Shown: one piece after another, positions 6,660-14,104 of the stretch | Layout of the letters: every line of letters starts with the position of its first letter | Position numbering within the stretch: the first letter of the stretch is position 1 | Assembly: GCA_945889565.1 (NCBI GenBank) | Contig: CAMDBZ010000010.1 | Span: 1-17,187, forward strand | Direction of reading: 5' to 3' | Length of the DNA: 17,187 nucleotides | Origin: Thermoflexus hugenholtzii JAD2 | GTDB taxonomy: Bacteria > Chloroflexota > Dehalococcoidia > UBA2979 | The notes under the pieces: generated by a model | Told to the model about the DNA's origin: nothing | Databases searched by the model: none | What the model saw: only the letters and a program-made list of their open reading frames with translations | Made by a program: the position numbers and the translations under genes

Positions 6660-7313
6660 TCAGTGCGTGGCGGTGCGCCGGCGTGCGAGCAGCACGAGCG
6701 CGGCCGCCGCGAGCGTCGCGCCGGCCCACGCCCGCCCGCGCTCGGGCGCCGCGATCCCTGCGTTCCCCGTCGCCGGCGGCGCGACCTCGATCGTGGCGGC
6801 GACGATGCCCCTGAACACGAGCGCGTCGCCCTCGCGCATGTACACGCGGACCTCGGCGAGCGTGGGGCAGCAGAGCGGGTCGCTCGGCGCGTGGCGCACG
6901 ACGTCCAGCAGCACGCGATCGCCTCCGAGCGTCAGCGAGTTGACGCGCCAGCGGTCGCCCAGAAACAGCCCCGGCCCGGCCTGCACCGCGCCAAAGCTGC
7001 CCGTGACGACGTGCGCACTGAGGAAATCGCCGGTGCCACCGGTGTTCGTGCCGAGCAGCACGACCGCGTACTGCGAGCCGATCGCCGCCCGCACGAACGT
7101 CGCCGTGCCGCGCTGCGGCGACGGCTGGCTCCACTCGTAGCGGCCATCGCGCAGCGTGACCGATCGCGTTGGCGAGTACTCGGAGGGGTAGGTCGCGTTG
7201 CGCAGCACGTCCTCGGTGAGGCCGGCGGACTGCGCCTCCGCCGGGCCGCCCGGGCGGAGCGCCAGCGCAGCGACGGTCAGCGCTGCGAACAGCGCGGCGA
7301 GCGTCGCACGCAT
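6660..7313 (-). CDS. Secreted or membrane-anchored protein with a CCPT motif, function unknown
   Basis: A 217-residue protein. Residues 1-27 form a signal peptide (MRATLAALFAALTVAALAL, likely cut near AEA-QS), and residues 197-210 (AGATLAAAALVLLA) followed by RRR form a C-terminal membrane anchor. The body has 'LRNATYPSEYSP', 'VTLRDGRYEW' and 'LGDRWRVNSLTLGGDRVLLDVVRHAPSDPLCCPT'. I recall the 'LGDRv.v.SL.....vlDvv.HgP.DP.CCPT' pattern from uncharacterised exported proteins of Chloroflexota and related phyla, but cannot name a function. The vicinal Cys148-Cys149 could bind metal or form a disulfide. An ATG at 7376 would add 21 Arg-rich residues including SRRATV, which could hint at Tat export; neither start has a strong ribosome binding site. 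It is closely linked to alkA, 13 nt downstream. Confidence 0.68.
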   Translation of the reverse strand: MRATLAALFAALTVAALALRPGGPAEAQSAGLTEDVLRNATYPSEYSPTRSVTLRDGRYEWSQPSPQRGTATFVRAAIGSQYAVVLLGTNTGGTGDFLSAHVVTGSFGAVQAGPGLFLGDRWRVNSLTLGGDRVLLDVVRHAPSDPLCCPTLAEVRVYMREGDALVFRGIVAATIEVAPPATGNAGIAAPERGRAWAGATLAAAALVLLARRRTATH

Positions 7314-7466
7314 GCGGCCGCGCCGGTAGCCGACGGTTGCACGACGGCTGAAGCGGCTGCGGATCACCCTCGCCATGTGTGTCACCGGTCGCCCCCCGAT
7401 ACTTGTTGCGGCGCTGTGCGCAGTAGGCGCCGGGAGCGCGGGTTCGGCGAGGGCCGGAAGGCAGGG

Positions 7467-7488
7467 GGAGGCGGGGCCGTTCGCCTCC
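7467..7488 (-). terminator. GC-rich hairpin just after the mutase gene
   Basis: On the minus strand a perfect 7-bp stem (GGAGGCG/CGCCTCC) with an 8-nt loop begins 7 nt after the mutase stop. No T-run follows, so it could be a GC-type terminator or a 3' end stabiliser. It sits at the head of the 182-bp gap (7314-7495) before the secreted-protein gene. I see no convincing promoter in the rest of that gap. Confidence 0.4.
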
Positions 7489-7495
7489 GCTGCGC

Positions 7496-9166
7496 TCACA
7501 CGACCGTCGGCGGGCGGTACTCGCCCCACTCGTCGCGCAGCACGCCGCACATTTCGCCGAGCGTGGCGTACGCGCGCACGGCCTCGAGGATCGGCGGCAT
7601 CAGCGCGTCGTCGCCGCGCGCCGCCTCGCGCAACCGCGCGAGCGAGGCCGCGACGGCGGCCGGGTCGCGCCGCGCTTTCACGGCGGCGAGCTCGCGCACC
7701 TGCTGCGCGCCGACGGCAAGGTTGGGGCGGAAGAGGATCGGCGGCTGCGCCTCGTCGTCCGTGTACTCGTTCACGCCGACGATGATGCGCTGCTTGGTTT
7801 CGATCTCGCGCTGGTGGGTGACGGCTGCTTCCTGGATCTCGGACTGCATGTAGCCGCTCTCGATCGCCGCGACGGCCCCGCCGATGTCCTCGACGCGGTC
7901 CATGATCGCGCGCGCCTCCTGCTCGAGGCGGTCCGTCAGCCACTCCACGTACCACGAGCCGCCGAGCGGGTCGATGGTGTCGGCCGCCCCCGTCTCGTGC
8001 GCGATGATCTGCTGCGTGCGCAGCGCCATCCGCTGCGCCGCCTCCGTCGGCAGCGAGAGCGCCTCGTCGTAGCAGGACAGCGCGAGCGACTGCACGCCGC
8101 CGGTGACGGCGGCCAGCGCCTGGATCGCCGCGCGCACGATGTTGTTGAGCGGCTGCTGCGCCGTCAGCGTGGAGCCGCCGGTCTGCGTGTGCGTGCGGAA
8201 CATCCAGGAGTCGGCCTTCGTCGCGCCGAACTGCTCGCGCATCAGCCGCGCCCACATCCGCCGCAGCGCGCGGTACTTGGCGACCTCCTCGAAGAAGTAG
8301 TTGTGCGTGTTGAAGATCCACGAGACGCGCGGCGCGATGTCGTCGATCTGCGCCCCGCGCCGCTCGCACTCGCCGAGGTACGCGATCGCGTTCGCGAACG
8401 CGAACGCGATCTCCTGCGCCGCCGTGGAGCCCGCGTCGCGGATGTGGTAGCCGGAGACCGAGATCGAGTTGAAGCGCGGCGCCTCGCGTGCGCAGTACGT
8501 GATCAGGTCGGCCGCCAGCCGTACCGAGGGCCGCGGCGGGAAGATGTACGTGCCGCGCGCGACGTACTCCTTGAGCACGTCGTTCTGCGCGGTGCCGGTG
8601 ATCACGCTCACCGGGTGACCCTGCTTCTCGGCCACGACCATGTACATCGCCACGAGGATCGCTGCGGGTGCGTTGATCGTCATCGACGTGGAGATCTTGT
8701 CCAGCGGGATGCCGTCGAACAGCGTCTCCATGTCGGCGAGCGTGTCGATGGCCACGCCGACCTGGCCGACCTCGCCGCGCGCCATCTCGTGGTCGGAGTC
8801 GTAGCCGATCTGCGTCGGCAGGTCGAACGCGGCGGAGAGCCCGGTCTGGCCGTCGGCCAGCAGCTGGCGGAAGCGCTGATTACTCTCTTGCGCCGTGCCG
8901 AAGCCCGCGTACTGGCGCATCGTCCACAGCCGGCCGCGGTACATCGTGGGCTGCACGCCGCGCGTGAACGGGTACTCGCCCGGGAAGCCGATGTCGCGCA
9001 GGTACTCACTGCCGGCCGTGTCGGCCGGCGTGTAGAAGCGGCGCGCTTCCGCCGAGGAGGTGCGGAACTCCGCGCGGCGCTCCGGGAAGCGCTGCAGCAC
9101 CTTCGCGAGCACGCGCTCTTCCCACTCGGCCTGCGCGCCGCGGATCGGGTCGTCGATGGTGGTCAT
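7496..9166 (-). CDS. Methylmalonyl-CoA mutase, large (substrate-binding) subunit
   Basis: A 556-residue catalytic subunit that rearranges (R)-methylmalonyl-CoA to succinyl-CoA with adenosylcobalamin. Hallmarks include 'YPFTRGVQPTMYRGRLWTMRQYAGFGTAQESN' near residues 65-96, 'AAFDLPTQIGYDSDHEMARGEVGQVGVAIDT', 'FRTHTQTGGSTLTAQQPLNNIVR' and 'IDPLGGSWYVE'. The C-terminal B12-binding domain of fused mutases (Asp-x-His-x-x-Gly) is absent, so this is the split type and needs a separate small subunit. Tyr86 in RQYAG is the residue typical of methylmalonyl-CoA mutase; isobutyryl- and 2-hydroxyisobutyryl-CoA mutases carry Phe or Ile there. ATG 9166 is chosen, with GAGAGG about 10 nt upstream; a GTG at 9202 would add 12 residues. 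It follows a MaoC/PhaJ gene by 52 nt and is probably cotranscribed. No small subunit, epimerase or MeaB chaperone is in the window. Confidence 0.92.
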   Translation of the reverse strand: MTTIDDPIRGAQAEWEERVLAKVLQRFPERRAEFRTSSAEARRFYTPADTAGSEYLRDIGFPGEYPFTRGVQPTMYRGRLWTMRQYAGFGTAQESNQRFRQLLADGQTGLSAAFDLPTQIGYDSDHEMARGEVGQVGVAIDTLADMETLFDGIPLDKISTSMTINAPAAILVAMYMVVAEKQGHPVSVITGTAQNDVLKEYVARGTYIFPPRPSVRLAADLITYCAREAPRFNSISVSGYHIRDAGSTAAQEIAFAFANAIAYLGECERRGAQIDDIAPRVSWIFNTHNYFFEEVAKYRALRRMWARLMREQFGATKADSWMFRTHTQTGGSTLTAQQPLNNIVRAAIQALAAVTGGVQSLALSCYDEALSLPTEAAQRMALRTQQIIAHETGAADTIDPLGGSWYVEWLTDRLEQEARAIMDRVEDIGGAVAAIESGYMQSEIQEAAVTHQREIETKQRIIVGVNEYTDDEAQPPILFRPNLAVGAQQVRELAAVKARRDPAAVAASLARLREAARGDDALMPPILEAVRAYATLGEMCGVLRDEWGEYRPPTVV

Positions 9167-9218
9167 CGGGCGCTGCCTCTCGCTCGTGCGTGGCGCGTCC
9201 ACCAGCGTACCGCGGCGG

Positions 9219-9641
9219 TCAGCTCAGCGGCTCGACCATCACCAGCGCGTCGCCGGTCACGACCTCGGCGCCATCCTGGTTCGTCACCACGGTGTCGAGG
9301 TTGACGCGGTTGCGCTCCAGGTCCAGCCCGGTGGCCGTGATGGTGGCGGTGATGGTGTCCCCCGGCTTCACCGGCGCGCGGAAGCGCAGGTTCTGGGAGA
9401 GGTAGATGACGACCTTGTCCGGGGCGAGCTTGGTGCCGATGGCGGCCGAGATCACGCTCGCCGAGAGGATGCCGTGCGCGATCGGCTCCTTGAAGCGCGT
9501 GCGCGCCGCGTGCGCGGCGTTCAGATGCAGGGGCTGGTCGTCGCCGGAGGCGTCCGCGAACTTGCGGATGTCCTCGTTGGTGATCTGCTTGGTGAAGACG
9601 GCCTTCGCGCCGACCTCGATGCCGTGGACCGCGTCCGCCAT
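9219..9641 (-). CDS. MaoC/PhaJ-type (R)-specific enoyl-CoA hydratase
   Basis: A 140-residue single-hotdog hydratase. It carries 'ASGDDQPLHLNAAHAARTRFKEPIAHGIL' with catalytic Asp34 and His39 in the (R)-hydratase motif, and the 'PVKPGDTITATITATGLD' and 'VTNQDGAEVVTGDALV' strands usual in PhaJ proteins. The reaction is hydration of trans-2-enoyl-CoA to (R)-3-hydroxyacyl-CoA, used in acyl-CoA turnover or polyester precursor supply. Two ATGs are adjacent (9644 and 9641); 9641 is preferred because GGAG lies 7 nt upstream, against 4 nt for the first. A longer frame to 9758 would run through the promoter. It is first in a minus-strand unit with the mutase, and a good promoter lies just upstream. Confidence 0.88.
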   Translation of the reverse strand: MADAVHGIEVGAKAVFTKQITNEDIRKFADASGDDQPLHLNAAHAARTRFKEPIAHGILSASVISAAIGTKLAPDKVVIYLSQNLRFRAPVKPGDTITATITATGLDLERNRVNLDTVVTNQDGAEVVTGDALVMVEPLS

Positions 9642-9665
9642 CATGCTGCTCCGTTCTGCGGGCGC

Positions 9666-9694
9666 ATCGTAGGGGGGCCGCCCGCGGCCAGCAA
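9666..9694 (-). promoter_or_regulatory. Promoter for the phaJ-like/mutase unit
   Basis: On the minus strand, TTGCTG (9694-9689) and TACGAT (9671-9666) are separated by exactly 17 nt. Transcription would start near 9659, giving a leader of about 18 nt that contains GGAG (9652-9649). This is the best promoter match on the minus strand in the divergent region. Confidence 0.5.
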
Positions 9695-9733
9695 GGGCGG
9701 GCGAGCGGTGGCGGCCCTCGGCCGGCAGCTTTA

Positions 9734-9752
9734 TTTCTATTAGGTATAGAAA
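9734..9752. promoter_or_regulatory. AT-rich 19-bp inverted repeat, candidate operator of the suf region
   Basis: TTTCTAT (9734-9740) and ATAGAAA (9746-9752) are perfect 7-bp arms around a TAGGT spacer. The local sequence is strikingly AT-rich inside very GC-rich DNA. It lies between the divergent phaJ-like and sufR-like genes and ends 5 nt before a possible -35 box. A dyad with a 5-nt spacer suits a dimeric winged-helix regulator, so the SufR-like protein encoded next door is the natural candidate. Confidence 0.5.
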
Positions 9753-9757
9753 AAGCA

Positions 9758-9787
9758 TTGACGCACATGGAACGCATGCCGGAGAAT
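9758..9787 (+). promoter_or_regulatory. Possible promoter of the suf operon
   Basis: TTGACG (9758-9763) and GAGAAT (9782-9787) are 18 nt apart; the -35 matches 5/6 and the -10 4/6. The transcript would begin near 9794, inside a 12-bp perfect palindrome CGCAGCGCTGCG (9791-9802), and have a leader of about 98 nt. The -10 box is not ideal. Confidence 0.4.
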
Positions 9788-9825
9788 GGACGCAGCGCTG
9801 CGGATGGGGTACCTAACAGCATCGT

Positions 9826-9861
9826 CCGCCGAGCGCGGCGGGCCAGCGAAGCGAAGCTGGC
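9826..9861 (+). other. Two tandem hairpins in the predicted suf leader
   Basis: CCGCC/GGCGG (9826-9830 with 9837-9841) and GCCAGC/GCTGGC (9842-9847 with 9856-9861) can form back-to-back stems. The second loop carries two GCGAA copies. The hairpins lie 30-65 nt before the sufR-like ATG. GGAGG at 9872-9876 is 15 nt from that ATG, longer than usual. The stems are short and could arise by chance in GC-rich DNA. Confidence 0.3.
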
Positions 9862-9891
9862 GCGGCCCCGCGGAGGCTCACGAACACCACT

Positions 9892-10680
9892 ATGGAACGC
9901 ACCCGCGACGAAGTGGTACGCATCCTGCACGAGCGCGGCGTCTGCTCGGTCGCCGAGCTGGCCGCGGAGGTCGGCGTCTCGGCTGGATCCGTGCGTCGCC
10001 ACCTCGACCTGATGGTCGGCGACGGGCTGGTCGACATGCAGCTCGTGCGGCAGCGGCGCGGCCGGCCGCTCACGCGCTACTCGCTGTCCGAGGCGGGCGA
10101 GGAGCGTTCGGCGTCGCAGCACTACTCGCGGCTGCTCGATCGCATCTACCCGGCGCTCGCGCGGCTGCCCGCCGCCGCGGTCTCCGGCAAGAGCGGCGCG
10201 GACGTGCTGGCGCAGGTCTTCGAGGGGGTCGCGCACGAGATCGCGGAGGCGTACGCGTCGCGCGTGCAAGGAGCCGACCTCGAGGGTCGCGTCGCGGCCG
10301 TCGCCAGCGCGTTGCGCGAGGAAGGCATCCTCAACGACGTCGTCGACGAAGGCGCGCAGTTCCGGCTGCGCAACGTCGGCTGCCCCTACCGCTCGACCGC
10401 CGAGGGCACGCACGCCGCCTGCGACGCAGACCGCCGCACGATCGAGCTGCTGCTCGGGCAGCCCGTGCTCCAGGTGACCACCGTCGTGAGCGGCGCGCCC
10501 TCCTGCGAGTACCTCGTCACCAAGTCGGAAGCGCCGGCAGCGGCAGGCGCCGCACGCGCCGCACAGACCCACGCGTTCAGCACGGCCACACCAGCGGGTG
10601 TGGCGCTAACCACGGCAGGCATGGCGGAGGAGGCTCGCGTGAGCATCGGATCACTCGCCGAGGGGACGGGCGCACGATGA
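9892..10680 (+). CDS. sufR: SufR-like Fe-S cluster-sensing transcriptional regulator
   Basis: A 262-residue regulator heading the suf operon. Residues 4-57 form a winged helix-turn-helix of the ArsR/DeoR-like type (VRILHERGVCSVAELAAEVG, then SVRRHLDLMVGDGLV), followed by a basic wing RQRRGRPLTRYSLSEAGE. The C-terminal half carries Cys164, Cys177 and Cys205 in a C-X12-C-X27-C pattern. Cyanobacterial SufR has C-X12-C-X13-C-X14-C; the spacing here skips the third Cys, as I recall for mycobacterial SufR. The cysteines should bind an Fe-S cluster that switches DNA binding, so suf expression follows cluster demand. Residues 206-262 are an Ala/Thr-rich tail of low complexity. The stop overlaps the sufC ATG (ATGA). 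Autoregulation through the dyad at 9734-9752 is likely but inferred. Confidence 0.88.
   Translation: MERTRDEVVRILHERGVCSVAELAAEVGVSAGSVRRHLDLMVGDGLVDMQLVRQRRGRPLTRYSLSEAGEERSASQHYSRLLDRIYPALARLPAAAVSGKSGADVLAQVFEGVAHEIAEAYASRVQGADLEGRVAAVASALREEGILNDVVDEGAQFRLRNVGCPYRSTAEGTHAACDADRRTIELLLGQPVLQVTTVVSGAPSCEYLVTKSEAPAAAGAARAAQTHAFSTATPAGVALTTAGMAEEARVSIGSLAEGTGAR
10585..10604 (+). other. Perfect 8-bp hairpin in the 3' end of sufR
   Basis: GCCACACC (10585-10592) pairs perfectly with GGTGTGGC (10597-10604) around a 4-nt AGCG loop. It lies in the low-complexity tail of the regulator gene, 72 nt before the sufC start. No T-run follows. It could pause, stabilise or process the transcript between the regulator and the assembly genes. 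Confidence 0.45.
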
Positions 10681-11464
10681 GCGACGCCATCCTCGACGTG
10701 CGCGGACTGGAAGTCAGCGTTACGGCGCACCCCGAGATCAAGATCGTACGCGGCGTGGACCTCGTGGTCCGGCCCGGCGAGATCCACGCGTTGATGGGCC
10801 CGAACGGCTCCGGCAAGAGCACACTCGCCAGCGCCATCGCGGGCAGCCCCGCGTACCGCGTCGACGGCGGGCAGGTCTTCTTCAAGGGCGAGGACATCAC
10901 TGCCTGGCGGCCCGACCAGCGGGCGCGCGCGGGCATGTTCCTCTCCTTCCAGTACCCCACGGCCATCCCCGGCGTGACGATGGTCAACCTGCTGCGCGCC
11001 GCGCTGAAGGCGCGCCGCGGCGCCGACGTGCCCGCACGCGAGTTCCTTGCAGAGATGCGGGCCACGCTCGAGCAGCTGAAGATGGACGAGTCGTTCGCGC
11101 GCCGCTACGTGAACGACGGCTTCTCCGGCGGCGAGAAGAAGCGCGCCGAGATCCTGCAGCTCGGCATGATGCGCCCCGAGCTGGCCATCCTCGACGAGAC
11201 CGACTCCGGCCTCGACGTGGACGCGCTGCGCACCGTCGCCGAGGGCGTGAACGCGCTGCGCCGGCCGGAGATGGGCATCCTGATCATCACCCACTACCAG
11301 CGCATCCTGGACTACATCCGTCCGGATGTAGTCCACGTGCTCGTGGGCGGGCGCATCGTCCGCTCGGGCGGGCCCGAGCTAGCGCAACAGATCGAACGCA
11401 ACGGCTACGACCCGATTCTCCAGGAGCTCGGACTCACTCGCGAGCCCGCGAAGGCAGGTGCTTG

Positions 11465-11465
<1 letters not shown>
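10677..11465 (+). CDS. sufC: Fe-S cluster assembly ATPase SufC
   Basis: A 262-residue cytoplasmic ABC-type ATPase that powers the SufBCD scaffold. Motifs are Walker A GPNGSGKST (41-49), the Q-loop 'FLSFQYPTAIPGV', the SufC-type signature 'FSGGEKKRAEILQL', Walker B 'LAILDETDSGLDVDAL', and the H-loop 'LIITHYQRILDYI'. The length matches E. coli SufC (248) with a slightly longer N-terminus. The ATG overlaps the regulator stop (ATGA), with AGGGGA 10 nt upstream. The stop shares a base with the sufB ATG (TGATG). sufC comes before sufB here, whereas many actinobacteria have sufB-sufD-sufC. A perfect 28-nt dyad sits near the 3' end (11308-11335). Confidence 0.97.
11308..11335. repeat. Perfect 28-nt dyad (13-2-13) inside sufC
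   Basis: Arms of 13 bp (11308-11320 and 11323-11335) pair without a mismatch around a 2-nt centre. In RNA this gives a 12-bp stem with a 4-nt loop. It covers the codons for LDYIRPDVVH after the H-loop. The right arm uses GAT and GTA codons, unlike the GAC and GTG/GTC used nearly everywhere else in the gene. Confidence 0.6.
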
Positions 11466-12880
<1,415 letters not shown>

Positions 12881-12907
12881 CCGCGCACCCGTGAACGAGA
12901 GGGACGC

Positions 12908-14104
12908 ATGACCCAGGCGATCGAAGCCGCGGGCGCCGAGGCGCGCGAGCGCGGCGAACCGGACTGGCTCGCGACACGCCGCGAGGACGCCGCGCGCGCC
13001 TACGCGTCCTTGCCGGCGCCGACGCCCGCGCTGCGCCCGTGGCGCTACACGGACCTCACCGGGCTGGACTTCGCGTCCTTCGCCCCGGCGCACGTCCCGC
13101 TGCAGGTCACCGGCACGCTCGCCGCTGGCGGCTACGCCGGCTCGCTCGCAGCCGCGGGCGACCGCGAGGTGGTGCGCACGCACCTCGGCAGCCTGCTCCC
13201 GCCGACCGAAGGCAAGTTCCTGGCCGCCAACGCGGCGCAGTGGCGCGACGGCGTGCTCGTGCACCTGCCGCGCGGCGCGGCGGCTGCCGCGCCCATCGTC
13301 GTCACGCTCGACGCGAGCGCGCTCGCGCAGGCGGCGATTTATCCGCGCCTGCTCATCGTCGCCGAGGAACGCAGCGAGGCGACGATCGTGCTTCGACTTA
13401 CTTCCGGCGACGCGCCGCTCGTCGTGATCGGGGCGATCGAGGTGATCGGCGGGCCTGCGTCACGCGTGCGCCTGCTGATCGACGACGGCTGGGGCGGCGC
13501 GACGAGCGACTTCACCTGGGTGCGCGCCCGGCTCGAGCGCGACGCGGACCTGCAGGTGGCGGCGCTCGCCATCGGCGGCGCGCTCTTCAAGCAGACCGTC
13601 GAGGTCGAGCTCGCGGGCGAGGGCGCCACGTCGGCGATCCGCGCCGTCGCGCTCGGCGACGGCACGCAGCACTTCGACTTCGTCACGCTGCAAGATCACG
13701 TCGCGCCGCGCACCACCTCGGTCGTCGAGGTGAAGGCCGCGCTCGCGGGCGCCGCGCGCTCCGTCTATTACGGCATCACGCGCGTCGCCGCCGAGGCAAT
13801 CGGTGCCGACGCGGACCAGGCCAACTACAACCTGCTGCTCTCGGGCTCCGCGAAGGCGGACTCCGACCCGGTGCTCGAGATCCTGACGGCCAACATCGTG
13901 CGCTGCGGCCACCACGCGACGGTCGGGCCGGTCGATCAGGAGGCGCTGTTCTACCTCGAGAGCCGCGGGCTCGACCGTCGCACGGCGCTGCAGCTGCTCG
14001 TCGCCGGCTTCTTCCACTCGGTGGTTGGCGAGCTGCCGCTGCCGGGGCTGGCCGAGCAGCTCGACGACCGCGTCGCGGCGAAGCTCGCGACGGCGGCGCT
14101 GTGA
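12908..14104 (+). CDS. sufD: Fe-S cluster assembly protein SufD
   Basis: A 398-residue partner of SufB in the SufBC2D-type complex. The N-terminal helical part contains 'RPWRYTDLTGLDFASFAP' (43-60), typical of SufD. The right-handed beta-helix core holds 'EGKFLAANAAQWRDGVLVHLPRG', and the C-terminal part holds 'ILTANIVRCGHHATVGPVDQEALFYLESRGLDRRTA', where His335 matches E. coli SufD His360, important for cluster assembly. Sequence is less conserved than SufB, as usual. GAGAGGGA (12897-12904) is a good ribosome binding site. The 27-nt gap after sufB is the only real gap in the operon. Its stop overlaps the GTG of the next gene (GTGA). Confidence 0.94.
   Translation: MTQAIEAAGAEARERGEPDWLATRREDAARAYASLPAPTPALRPWRYTDLTGLDFASFAPAHVPLQVTGTLAAGGYAGSLAAAGDREVVRTHLGSLLPPTEGKFLAANAAQWRDGVLVHLPRGAAAAAPIVVTLDASALAQAAIYPRLLIVAEERSEATIVLRLTSGDAPLVVIGAIEVIGGPASRVRLLIDDGWGGATSDFTWVRARLERDADLQVAALAIGGALFKQTVEVELAGEGATSAIRAVALGDGTQHFDFVTLQDHVAPRTTSVVEVKAALAGAARSVYYGITRVAAEAIGADADQANYNLLLSGSAKADSDPVLEILTANIVRCGHHATVGPVDQEALFYLESRGLDRRTALQLLVAGFFHSVVGELPLPGLAEQLDDRVAAKLATAAL

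Noticed and set aside
7496..9166. 2-hydroxyisobutyryl-CoA or isobutyryl-CoA mutase as the identity of the mutase
   Set aside because: The residue after RQ is Tyr, as in methylmalonyl-CoA mutase, rather than Ile or Phe. Kept only as a point to check by phylogeny.
7814..9304. A 496-codon open frame on the plus strand antisense to the mutase
   Set aside because: Same signature of a codon-bias shadow (Arg/Leu/Val/His-rich, no domain), running across the mutase start and into the next gene.
9768..9900. ATGGAACGC found at 9768 and again at the sufR start (9892) as a duplication
   Set aside because: Nine bases only, with unrelated flanks; most likely chance.
9758..10012. A plus-strand frame with ATGs at 9768 and 9777 before sufR, as a leader peptide
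   Set aside because: It has no stop before overlapping the regulator gene, no ribosome binding site, and would start upstream of the likely transcript start.
13039..14100. N-terminal extension of the Rieske ferredoxin through the open frame over sufD
   Set aside because: This part is Arg/Ala-rich shadow sequence under sufD; the GTG at 14101 gives a normal-length ferredoxin.
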